A stretch of DNA of 5,812 bases from Coprothermobacterota bacterium (lineage in GTDB: Bacteria > Caldisericota > JANLFM01), in contig JAPLHX010000236.1 of the NCBI GenBank assembly GCA_026389415.1, positions 1-5,812 of the forward strand. The letters run 5' to 3'. The translations under genes and the position numbers were made by a program. Every line of letters begins with the position of its first letter. The first letter of the stretch is position 1. The notes below the pieces were generated by a model. The model was not told the DNA's origin. It made no database searches and saw nothing but the letters and a program-made list of their open reading frames with translations. Positions 1-5,512 of the stretch are shown one piece after another.

Positions 1-1356
1 AACAAGGTTCGCTTGTTCGTTGATTTGAAACGGCCACTCGATTTTTTCTTGGCTGACAGTTTGCCCGGACAACTAACCCTTGGCGTGAAGGTGGAATCGC
101 CTCACCTGGTGATTGAAGGAAGAGATTTGCCGCAGGAGATCCATTACAAACAGGTGGGTCCCAACTACTATGTACCCTTGTCGGCTCTTTCTGTGACCTT
201 CAGCTCTACGATTTTCGTGAACGCCGATCTGCAGGCGGCATCGCTTTCCTACGGCGGTCGGATGTTCTACTTCGGTTCCAACGAAACCCGGGTTCTGGCA
301 CAAGGTGCCACAGCAGAGTTGATTACCCTGCCCCAGCCGCCCCTGATCGAACCCGGGGAGATCTACCTACCGCTGGAATCCACCCAGCAGGTCTTAGGTT
401 TGAAGGGTAGCCGAAACGATGCGCGGGAAATCCTTTACCTGGATCCGCTGATCACCGGTATTGGAACGTCGGAACAATTGCAGCCCAGTGGCGGGCTGCG
501 GTCGTTGGTGGAGATCCAGAGCACCGCCCCGTTGGTCTTTTCCCAGCATTTCGATGACGAGAACAACCTGCTCTACTTGACAATCCCTCGGGCGTGGCTG
601 GAGGCGAACACCGTTACCACTACGGGTCTTCTACTGGACGTCACCCGTTCCTCCACGATGGGAGCCGGCACAGTAACCTTTTCCCTGAATCTGGGTCGGG
701 CGCAGACTTACCAAGTGGACAACCTGTTGGTGGGATACGGACTGATCGTTACGGTGGATCGGCCAACTCCCGGTACGGGACCCAAGGGTCGCCGTGTGGT
801 GTTGGATCCCGGCCATGGCCGAACCACAGCCGAGGGCTACTACGACAGCGGTGCAGTCGGACCGGACGGCACCAAGGAAAGCTCAATCAACCTAGACATT
901 ACGCTACGGCTCCGGGCCTTGCTGGAGAGCGCAGGCGTGGAAGTGATTATGACGCGCACGGCGGAACGGGATCCTGCAACCCCCGATTTACCGGGACGAG
1001 TGGCCATTGCCGAGCGGAGCAACGCCGAACTCTGCCTGGCGATTCACAACAACTCCACCACCAATGCTGAGGTCGGCGGAACCGAAACTTATTACGCCTA
1101 CGACAAGGGATTGCCCCTCGCCAAATTGGTGCAAGACGAACTGGTGCGCGCTCTGGGCCGAAACAACCGAGGTGCGCGGATTCCTTCCTGGCGGATGGCG
1201 ATGGTGCAGGATATCAAATCGATCCCCGCGGCTCTGACGGAAATCGTTTTTATCTCCAATCCTACAGAGGAACAGTTGCTGAACGATCCGGCATTCCGCC
1301 AGAAAGCAGCTGACGCTTTATACCGGGCCATCATCCGCTACTTAAGCAACTTATGA
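1..1356 (+). CDS. N-acetylmuramoyl-L-alanine amidase (Amidase_3), 5'-truncated by window edge
   Basis: Zinc amidase that cleaves the bond between N-acetylmuramic acid and L-alanine in peptidoglycan, acting outside the membrane. The frame is open through base 1, so the true start and any signal peptide lie upstream; the TTG at 13 is only the first possible start codon inside the window. Numbering from that TTG, residues 1-150 are beta-rich, with two stretches like copper-amine-oxidase-N/stalk repeats (YYVPLSALSVTF near 52-63, IYLPLESTQQVLGL near 117-130). Residues about 165-250 resemble an AMIN-type wall-targeting domain. Residues 260-447 are Amidase_3: DPGHG with zinc ligand H268, E289 in TKESS, H345 in AIHNN, and the catalytic E410 in LTEIVFISNP. 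All four metal/catalytic positions are present, so it should be active. The stop codon overlaps the murI start by four bases (ATGA). It could be named as an AmiC- or CwlD-like enzyme; the precise subfamily is uncertain. Confidence 0.93.
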   Translation, partial: NKVRLFVDLKRPLDFFLADSLPGQLTLGVKVESPHLVIEGRDLPQEIHYKQVGPNYYVPLSALSVTFSSTIFVNADLQAASLSYGGRMFYFGSNETRVLAQGATAELITLPQPPLIEPGEIYLPLESTQQVLGLKGSRNDAREILYLDPLITGIGTSEQLQPSGGLRSLVEIQSTAPLVFSQHFDDENNLLYLTIPRAWLEANTVTTTGLLLDVTRSSTMGAGTVTFSLNLGRAQTYQVDNLLVGYGLIVTVDRPTPGTGPKGRRVVLDPGHGRTTAEGYYDSGAVGPDGTKESSINLDITLRLRALLESAGVEVIMTRTAERDPATPDLPGRVAIAERSNAELCLAIHNNSTTNAEVGGTETYYAYDKGLPLAKLVQDELVRALGRNNRGARIPSWRMAMVQDIKSIPAALTEIVFISNPTEEQLLNDPAFRQKAADALYRAIIRYLSNL

Positions 1357-2159
1357 TGAATGACCGGCAGGCACCGATCGGTATCTTTGATTCCGGCGTG
1401 GGCGGTTTAAGCGTTGCTCGGGAGATTTTTGCCCGCCTGCCGCAGGAGAATGCGATCTACTTCGGAGACGATCACCGATTTCCATACGGGCCTCGTCCGG
1501 CGGAACAAGTTCAGCGCTTTGCCCTGCAAATCGGGGATTTTCTCTTTGGTTTGGGCGTGAAAATGTTGGTGGCGGCCTGCAATACGGTTTCTGCGGTTGC
1601 ACTGCCCTTGTTGACAGCACGGTTTCCCGTACCGGTGTTGGGCGTGATTGAAGATACCGTTCATTATGCGGCGCCGCTTTCCCGCCGCAAACGAGTCGGA
1701 GTGTTGGCCACACCCAGCACGGTAGCGAGCAACGCTTATCCTCTGGCTTTCCATGCTGTTGACCCGCAAATCGAAGTCGTGCAAGTGGCCTCCCAATTCC
1801 TGGTGAACCTGGTGGAAAACGGGAATAGCGACAAACAGGGAGCGTTGTCTGCTACGCTGCGAGCCATTGCCCCCTTTCGCCGTGCGGAAGTGGACGTATT
1901 GATCCTGGGCTGCACTCATTACCCTTATCTTAAAACCAAGATGGTTGAGCTTCTGGGCGACCTGGCTCAAATCGTGGACCCCGCCATTGCGGTTTCCCTA
2001 CGAGTGGAACAAGAGCTTTTGGCTCGGGGCATTTCAAACGACATTAAGCAGGGCCAAAACATTTTTTTCACCAGTGGAGATGCCGGTCGATTCCGCACGG
2101 TCGGGCAGCAGCTTGAACCCAGCGTGCAGGATGTCCGGGAAATGAGGTGGCAGGAATGA
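1353..2159 (+). CDS. murI: Glutamate racemase
   Basis: Cofactor-independent racemase that converts L-glutamate to D-glutamate in the cytoplasm, for the MurD step of peptidoglycan precursor synthesis. At 268 residues it has the usual family length. The N-terminal FDSGVGGL motif (residues 12-19) and GDDHRFPYG (38-46) form the substrate pocket. The two catalytic cysteines are C76 in ACNTVSA and C187 in GCTHYPYL. The ATG at 1353 overlaps the amidase TGA; a second in-frame ATG follows immediately at 1356. No clear Shine-Dalgarno sequence precedes it, which fits translational coupling to the amidase. Some usually conserved second-shell positions differ from my recollection of the Bacillus-type consensus (GVIEDT instead of GVI-x-PG; VASQFLV where ACP-x-FV is common), but both catalytic cysteines remain. 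Its place after a wall amidase is consistent with a peptidoglycan role. Identification is firm. Confidence 0.95.
   Translation: MMNDRQAPIGIFDSGVGGLSVAREIFARLPQENAIYFGDDHRFPYGPRPAEQVQRFALQIGDFLFGLGVKMLVAACNTVSAVALPLLTARFPVPVLGVIEDTVHYAAPLSRRKRVGVLATPSTVASNAYPLAFHAVDPQIEVVQVASQFLVNLVENGNSDKQGALSATLRAIAPFRRAEVDVLILGCTHYPYLKTKMVELLGDLAQIVDPAIAVSLRVEQELLARGISNDIKQGQNIFFTSGDAGRFRTVGQQLEPSVQDVREMRWQE
2144..2150 (+). promoter_or_regulatory. Shine-Dalgarno sequence that fixes the rph start
   Basis: GAGGTGG lies inside the last codons of murI, five bases before ATG 2156. It matches the anti-SD of Gram-positive 16S rRNA very well. It favours ATG 2156 over the in-frame GTG at 2147, which lies inside this very sequence and therefore has no usable ribosome binding site. 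Confidence 0.75.
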
Positions 2160-2875
2160 AGACCAAGCGGCTGGACGGCCGAGGGTTGGCCGAATTACGT
2201 CCGATGACGATTCGAACGTCCGTGGCCAAATACGCCGAGGGTTCGGCCCTGATCGAATTGGGCGATACTCGTGTGCAGGTCACAGCGAGCATCGACGAAA
2301 AGGTACCCCATTTCTTGCGCGGCAGCGGACAGGGTTGGGTCACATCCGAATACGCGCTATTACCCCGTTCCACCCAACAACGAGTGGGTCGCGATCAAGC
2401 CCGCGGCGGGCGTTCTCAGGAGATCCAACGACTGATCGGACGAGCCCTGCGTGCAGCAGTGGATTTAAAAAACCTGGGCGAGCGTTCCATCATGCTGGAT
2501 TGCGATGTACTGCAGGCGGACGGTGGTACCCGCACAGCTTCTATCACCGCGGCCTGGGTAGCTTTGATGGAAGGGATGCGTTGGCTGAAGGACAAGGGGT
2601 TGATTGACCGATTGCCGCTCCAAACTCAGGTTGCGGCAATTTCCGTGGGGATCGTGGAAGATCAGATCTGCCTGGATTTGACCTACGAAGAGGATTCCCG
2701 CGCCCAAGTCGATTGCAACGTGGTGATGACCGAGAAAGGCCGGCTGGTGGAACTGCAAGGCACCGGGGAAGGGCGCACCTTCACATGGGAAGAAATGGAT
2801 GAAATGGTCCAGTTGGCATGGCAGGGCATCCAAGTCATCTTTGGCGCGCAGAAGCAGGCTCTCGGCTGGCGTTGA
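2156..2875 (+). CDS. rph: Ribonuclease PH (tRNA nucleotidyltransferase)
   Basis: Phosphorolytic 3'-to-5' exoribonuclease that trims tRNA precursors and other RNA 3' ends; the family forms a hexameric ring in the cytoplasm. From ATG 2156 it is 239 residues, close to the family norm. Motifs in order: DGR (7-9), ELRP (13-16), YAEGSALIELGDT (26-38), GWVTSEYALLPRST (60-73), GRSQEIQRLIGRALR (85-99) and CDVLQADGGTRTASI (116-130). R86 and R126 match the known phosphate-binding arginines. The loop before GR reads RDQARGGR and seems three residues shorter than Bacillus subtilis RDxxxGKxSGR-type sequences; a three-residue longer N-terminus restores the same numbering. ATG 2156 overlaps the murI TGA (ATGA), and a strong SD sits at 2144-2150. 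Two tRNA genes lie just past the operon, a fitting but not necessarily functional neighbourhood. Confidence 0.96.
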   Translation: MKTKRLDGRGLAELRPMTIRTSVAKYAEGSALIELGDTRVQVTASIDEKVPHFLRGSGQGWVTSEYALLPRSTQQRVGRDQARGGRSQEIQRLIGRALRAAVDLKNLGERSIMLDCDVLQADGGTRTASITAAWVALMEGMRWLKDKGLIDRLPLQTQVAAISVGIVEDQICLDLTYEEDSRAQVDCNVVMTEKGRLVELQGTGEGRTFTWEEMDEMVQLAWQGIQVIFGAQKQALGWR

Positions 2876-3474
2876 GGATCGTCTGCGCCACGGCGAACCG
2901 GCACAAATTGGCGGAAATCCGTGCCATCCTGCAGGATTTACCGATCATGCTTCTTTCGTTGGAGGATTTTTCGCCGTTTCCCGTACCGGAAGAAACCGGC
3001 GGCAGTTATGCGGAAAACGCCTTGATCAAGGCCCGCGCCGTCTACGCTAGGACGGGTACACCCACTTTGGCCGACGACACGGGGTTAGAAGTGAAGGCTT
3101 TGGCAGGGCGGCCCGGAATCCATTCCCAGCGGTATGCTGCCGATGACAATGTCCGCCGCAGCCAACTTTTACAGGAGTTGGACGGCGTGCCGCCGGAAGG
3201 GCGGAAGGCTCGTTTCATTTGTGCGGTGGCTTATGTCGATTTCCATGGTGAGCAATTGTTTCAAGCGGAAGTCGCCGGGAGGATTGCGGAGCATTGCACA
3301 GGGCAAGAGGGATTTGGCTACGACCCTCTGTTCTTCTTGCCCCACGAAGGGAAGACTTACGCCGAGATGAGTGCCCTGGAGAAAAATGCCCTATCTCACC
3401 GGGGGAAAGCGTTAGCCTCCTTCCGCCAGTGGCTGTTTTCCCGTGAGCTGCTAGTTTCTGATCGGACCGCTTAA
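2872..3474 (+). CDS. rdgB: XTP/dITP diphosphatase (HAM1/RdgB family)
   Basis: House-cleaning pyrophosphatase that hydrolyses non-canonical purine triphosphates (dITP, XTP, ITP) to monophosphates and keeps them out of DNA and RNA. I chose TTG 2872 as start: it yields the typical N-terminus RIVCATANRHKLAEI, overlaps the rph stop by four bases (TTGA) and gives 200 residues, the usual length. An upstream in-frame ATG at 2818 would add 18 residues unlike the family and overlap rph by 58 bases. Visible motifs: TANRHK (7-12, triphosphate-binding), SYAENALIKA (45-54), LADDTGLEV (66-74, with metal-binding Asp), GFGYDPLFF (147-155) and SHRGKA (175-180). No good Shine-Dalgarno precedes the TTG, so expression probably depends on coupling to rph. 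It is the last gene of the operon. Confidence 0.94.
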   Translation: MRIVCATANRHKLAEIRAILQDLPIMLLSLEDFSPFPVPEETGGSYAENALIKARAVYARTGTPTLADDTGLEVKALAGRPGIHSQRYAADDNVRRSQLLQELDGVPPEGRKARFICAVAYVDFHGEQLFQAEVAGRIAEHCTGQEGFGYDPLFFLPHEGKTYAEMSALEKNALSHRGKALASFRQWLFSRELLVSDRTA

Positions 3475-3488
3475 GGCTTCCCCGTTTG

Positions 3489-3497
3489 TGCTATAGT
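3489..3497 (+). promoter_or_regulatory. Extended -10 promoter candidate for the tRNA pair
   Basis: TGCTATAGT is an extended -10 element (TGn followed by TATAGT, one mismatch to TATAAT). It ends nine bases before the tRNA-Pro 5' end, so a transcript would begin almost at the mature end. No good -35 hexamer is found 16-18 bases upstream, which extended -10 promoters can tolerate. Read-through from rdgB is an alternative source of transcript. Confidence 0.45.
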
Positions 3498-3506
3498 TTC
3501 CTTCGC

Positions 3507-3584
3507 CGGGGCGTGGCTCAGTTTGGCTAGAGCGCTTGGTTTGGGACCAAGAGGCCGGAGGTTCAAATCCTCTCGCCCCGACCA
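3507..3584 (+). tRNA. tRNA-Pro(UGG)
   Basis: A complete cloverleaf can be drawn. The acceptor CGGGGCG pairs with CGCCCCG, followed by A and an encoded CCA. The D stem is GCTC/GAGC. The anticodon stem is CTTGG/CCAAG with loop TTTGGGA, anticodon TGG at 3542-3544. The variable region is AGGCC. The T arm GGAGG/CCTCT (one G-U pair) carries loop TTCAAAT. UGG decodes proline codons, reading CCA/CCG and, with modification, others. Confidence 0.97.
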
Positions 3585-3607
3585 ATATCCTTTCCTGCAA
3601 CCATCGC

Positions 3608-3683
3608 GGGCCCATAGCTCAACGGATAGAGCATCGGCCTTCTAAGCCGACGGCTGCGTGTTCGAATCACGCTGGGCCCGCCA
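3608..3683 (+). tRNA. tRNA-Arg(UCU)
   Basis: The acceptor GGGCCCA pairs with TGGGCCC, followed by G and an encoded CCA. The D stem is GCTC/GAGC. The anticodon stem is TCGGC/GCCGA with loop CTTCTAA, anticodon TCT at 3641-3643. The T arm GCGTG/CACGC has loop TTCGAAT. It lies 23 bases after tRNA-Pro, probably in one transcript. UCU reads AGA/AGG arginine codons. Integrase remnants begin immediately downstream, so this gene is the likely chromosomal attachment target. The region of the gene at 3619-3655 has an inverted partial copy at 3709-3745. Confidence 0.97.
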
Positions 3684-3708
3684 CCTGTTCCCGTGAAGCC
3701 TTATCTGA

Positions 3709-3745
3709 AGCCGTTTTCTTAGCATGCCAATGCTCTATCCCTTGA
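3709..3745 (-). repeat. Inverted partial copy of tRNA-Arg (D-loop to variable region)
   Basis: On the minus strand this stretch aligns without gaps to tRNA-Arg bases 3619-3655, with 30 of 37 positions identical by hand count. The longest identical block is GGATAGAGCAT (tRNA 3624-3634, copy 3730-3740). Further blocks are GGC, CTAAG and ACGGCT; the differences cluster in the anticodon arm (CCG versus AAA). It overlaps the last codons and the TAA stop of the decayed integrase. It is best read as a degraded attachment-site or tRNA fragment left by recombination, now in inverse orientation to the intact gene. It cannot encode a tRNA. Confidence 0.7.
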
Positions 3746-3989
3746 AACGCATCCCCTAGTCATCTCCATCGTGGAATGCCCGAGCAACCGTTGCAGGAGC
3801 AAGGGATTCATCTCCACCCGAATGGACAACGTGGCGGAGATATGCCGTAGTAGATAGGGATGGAAGCGTGGTATTCCCACCCGCTTCCGCTTCTGCACGG
3901 TATTTTACCCGCCGCTGATCACAACCTCAGACTTCGAGCGATTCCACGAAGCGCCTCGCATCGTTCAAGCTACAAGAGGTCTCATCCAT
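3719..3989 (-). pseudogene. Decayed tyrosine recombinase/integrase
   Basis: Minus-strand codons 3904-3719 read as a recombinase C-terminus: HPYLLRHISATL (box II with its Arg), then QRLLGHSTMEMTRGC with the box III LGH. In intact family members the last motif ends T-x-x-Y-x-H; here it reads T-R-G-C-V-S, so the nucleophilic Tyr is Cys and the following His is Ser. A stop (3907-3905) interrupts the frame just upstream. A possible original start is ATG 3989, giving 20 residues (MDETSCSLNDARRFVESLEV) that look like an integrase N-terminus before a stop at 3929-3927. The several hundred bases expected between the two parts are missing. The C-terminal part aligns without gaps to the integrase fragment at 5559-5812 around the RH-to-LGH core. 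It is dead as a recombinase. The C-terminal identification is firm; the N-terminal piece is tentative. Confidence 0.78.
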
Positions 3990-4007
3990 GAACGCCCTGA
4001 TGGCTCC

Positions 4008-4172
4008 CTATTTGTCTCCCTTTCTCACAAGCTCGATGGCTTTGGGGGAGGCATCCCGAGTAGGAACTTCCTCCGCGCCGATATTCAGTCTTCTGAGCAG
4101 GGAACTCATCTGTGATTCGATCTTGCCTCTCCGCACCTTCAACTCTGCGATCTCGCGCTCTGTGTCAGACAT
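4008..4172 (-). CDS. Small predicted coiled-coil protein upstream of integrase remnant
   Basis: An ORF of 54 residues from ATG 4172, not recognised as any named family. Residues 4-30 are highly charged with Ile/Leu at heptad-like spacing (EREIAELKVRRGKIESQMSS then LLRRLN), predicting a helical coiled coil. The tail (31-54) is acidic to basic, ending RKGDK. There is no signal peptide or membrane segment. The start is supported by AAAGGA on the minus strand (plus positions 4182-4187), nine bases before the ATG, and by a promoter at 4233-4261. An in-frame TTG at 4217 would extend it by 15 residues but lacks a ribosome binding site. Its stop lies 18 bases before the candidate integrase start at 3989, so the two look like one transcription unit. 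It may be an accessory factor of the element, but that is inference from position only. Confidence 0.55.
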   Translation of the reverse strand: MSDTEREIAELKVRRGKIESQMSSLLRRLNIGAEEVPTRDASPKAIELVRKGDK

Positions 4173-4232
4173 TGAGGGACATCCTTTCTCTCCATGCAGC
4201 GGTGGGATGCCCCCCAAAAAGAAGGTTGTCTT

Positions 4233-4261
4233 ATTATGAAATGGTCCCCAGTTTGAAGCAA
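4233..4261 (-). promoter_or_regulatory. Sigma-70/A-type promoter for the small ORF and integrase remnant
   Basis: Read on the minus strand, TTGCTT (plus 4256-4261) and CATAAT (plus 4233-4238) are separated by exactly 17 bases. The -10 matches TATAAT at five of six positions and the -35 matches TTGACA at the leading TTG. The element lies about 60 bases upstream of ATG 4172 and points into the minus-strand unit. Confidence 0.5.
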
Positions 4262-4414
4262 TAGATATCAGATTGTCATAGGATCTGAAATCCTTGCAAA
4301 GGCTTATGGGTCTGCAGGGAATTCAAAACAAGAACGGGCACTCCCAGAATACAGGCCTAGATTTGAGAGCGCCCACTGTTACTGTATGGGAACAAGGAGG
4401 GCACAACACTATCT

Positions 4415-4451
4415 GATTTGACGTTTTTCCCTCTAAGATTATCGTCAAATC
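4415..4451. repeat. Perfect 9-bp inverted repeat just past the stalk-protein stop
   Basis: GATTTGACG (4415-4423) and CGTCAAATC (4443-4451) are exact reverse complements around a 19-base loop. On the minus strand the stem begins two bases after the TAG of the secreted protein gene. A competing stem, AAGATT (4435-4440) with AATCTT (4448-4453), shares the right arm. No run of T follows the stem in either direction, so it is not a classical intrinsic terminator. It may stabilise the mRNA 3' end, act as a weak terminator, or be a protein-binding site. Confidence 0.55.
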
Positions 4452-4453
4452 TT

Positions 4454-5488
4454 CTAGGACGCGGGGTATGTGATCTTCACCTCATCCGGGGGCAACCAGT
4501 CTACCTTGCAGCCGAGGGTCTCGGAGATGAAGCGCAACGGCATCATGGTCCGCCCGGGATCTTGGATGAAGGGAACCACGTTGGGATTGCCAGGGTCGAT
4601 GTATACATAATCTCCGTTCACGGTGGCAGAATTGTTGCCAATCCACAACTCGATCGTCTTCTCACCGAACGTGATCGTCACCTTCTGATACGGAGCGGAC
4701 CACTCGATCTCCGCCCCCAGCGCTTCCACCACGTAGCGAATGGGCAGAAACGTACGGCTCTCCACAATCACCGGTACTGTATCCATCAGCCTGGCAGCTC
4801 CCCCCACCAAGTACGTAGGGCTGTTAATGTGAAACGTCAAGGTCGTAGAGGTAGAGAAGGGTAGAGCCGTGAATGTTGGCACGGTGATCACCGCTTTCAC
4901 CCAGACCAACGCGTCATTCGTAGCCGTCGCACCGGAGTGAACGGAAAAGTGGAAGTCGCCCACCTCTCCCCAGTAGGGAGAAAGGTCAACGGTGGCCTTG
5001 CCCAGAGCGCCATCGTAGGTTTTGTTCTGCTCCAGCAATGTAAAGGAAGGGGCCGGGCCGCCTCCCGTCGAATACTGCACGCTGACCTCCACTCCATCCA
5101 GCGAGTTGACTCCCTGCTTGAAGCCATAGATCAACTCGAGCTGGGCTCCGACGGGAACATCGATGTCATTGTATTCCCCCACGATCACACTGTCGGGAGT
5201 GGAGGGGGTATGAGAGGGGGGGTAGGTCTCCACAGCATTGCTGTAGTCTTGACCGTCTTCCAGGGTACCGCTGAAGTTGGTGGCGAATCCACCGGTGAAG
5301 CTCATTGTGCCATAGATCAACTGATAACTGCCAGTGATGGGTATCCACCCGCTCCAGTTGGCACGACTAGCATTCACCAGAAAATCATAAACCACCACCG
5401 GCGCAGCTATGCTCGGGGGAGGACCAAGACCTACACCCACTAGGCAGAGCAGCGTTACCAATAGACCTGCAATGACCTTCCTCATCAT
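4454..5488 (-). CDS. Secreted protein with C-terminal copper-amine-oxidase-N-like (stalk) domain
   Basis: A protein of 344 residues, presumably exported. It has a signal peptide: MMRK, then a hydrophobic core at 5-21, with likely cleavage after SIA near residue 28. Residues 30-205 form an unrecognised, beta-rich, Gly/Ser/Thr/Tyr-rich region resembling a jelly-roll or binding module; the stretch 101-200 (VPVGAQLELIYGF, VEVSVQYS, DFHFSVHS) looks like one folded unit. Residues 216-344 match the Cu_amine_oxidN1/stalk family, seen as two half repeats: RTFLPIRYVVEALGAEIEW (245-263) and RTMMPLRFISETLGCKVDW (313-331), each followed by a short beta strand (KVTI, EVKIT). In this family the domain is structural or wall-associated; no amine oxidase catalytic domain is present. 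The start at 5488 has an excellent SD. Located between integrase fragments, it looks like cargo of the element. Function unknown. Confidence 0.88.
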   Translation of the reverse strand: MMRKVIAGLLVTLLCLVGVGLGPPPSIAAPVVVYDFLVNASRANWSGWIPITGSYQLIYGTMSFTGGFATNFSGTLEDGQDYSNAVETYPPSHTPSTPDSVIVGEYNDIDVPVGAQLELIYGFKQGVNSLDGVEVSVQYSTGGGPAPSFTLLEQNKTYDGALGKATVDLSPYWGEVGDFHFSVHSGATATNDALVWVKAVITVPTFTALPFSTSTTLTFHINSPTYLVGGAARLMDTVPVIVESRTFLPIRYVVEALGAEIEWSAPYQKVTITFGEKTIELWIGNNSATVNGDYVYIDPGNPNVVPFIQDPGRTMMPLRFISETLGCKVDWLPPDEVKITYPAS

Positions 5489-5493
5489 CCTTT

Positions 5494-5512
5494 CCTCCTT
5501 TGCCCAATTATA
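5494..5512 (-). promoter_or_regulatory. SD and closely spaced -10 element for the stalk-domain protein
   Basis: Read on the minus strand, AAAGGAGG (plus 5494-5501) is a full eight-base Shine-Dalgarno match, five bases before ATG 5488 and eight before the second ATG at 5485. TATAAT (plus 5507-5512) lies only five bases upstream of that SD. If used, transcription would begin at or inside the SD, giving a leader of about 15 bases. No good -35 is visible. The SD is firm; the -10 is tentative. Confidence 0.5.

Larger units (their letters stand above)
4173..4453. other. Gene-free spacer, AT-richer than the operon
   Basis: No ORF with a recognisable product is visible on either strand. It holds the minus-strand promoter (4233-4261), the ribosome binding site of the small ORF, a five-base hairpin AGGAT/ATCCT at 4280-4294, and the inverted repeat at 4415-4451. 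Base composition looks richer in A and T than the housekeeping operon, fitting accessory DNA. Short broken reading frames on the minus strand could be decayed coding sequence but cannot be assigned. Confidence 0.5.

Noticed and set aside
594..1070. Plus-strand open frame of 158 codons in another phase
   Set aside because: It overlaps the AMIN and amidase coding region, is of low-complexity composition and has no ribosome binding site.
1407..1970. Minus-strand open frame of 187 codons
   Set aside because: It lies entirely inside murI, shows no family motif and is a shadow of its codon usage.
3694..3720. Possible terminator after tRNA-Arg
   Set aside because: There is a direct repeat (TGAAGCC twice) and a TTTTCTT run, but no local hairpin before it. 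Only the long-range pairing with the tRNA itself could form a stem.
3536..3745. Plus-strand open frame of 69 codons
   Set aside because: It runs through both tRNA genes, so it cannot be a protein gene.
3862..3888. Hairpin GGAAGCG/CGCTTCC
   Set aside because: A perfect seven-base stem with a 13-base loop, but it falls inside the integrase relic and has no T-run, so it is probably incidental.
3988..4239. Plus-strand open frame of 83 codons
   Set aside because: It is antisense to the small coiled-coil ORF, which has the better promoter and ribosome binding site; no recognisable product.
4418..4445. Plus-strand promoter TTGACG with TATCGT 16 bases on
   Set aside because: The -10 is poor (four of six) and it would drive antisense transcription of the stalk gene; the TTGACG is explained by the inverted repeat.
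4418..5443. Two plus-strand open frames (148 and 168 codons)
   Set aside because: Both are antisense to the stalk-domain protein, whose signal peptide, SD and domain repeats make it the real gene.
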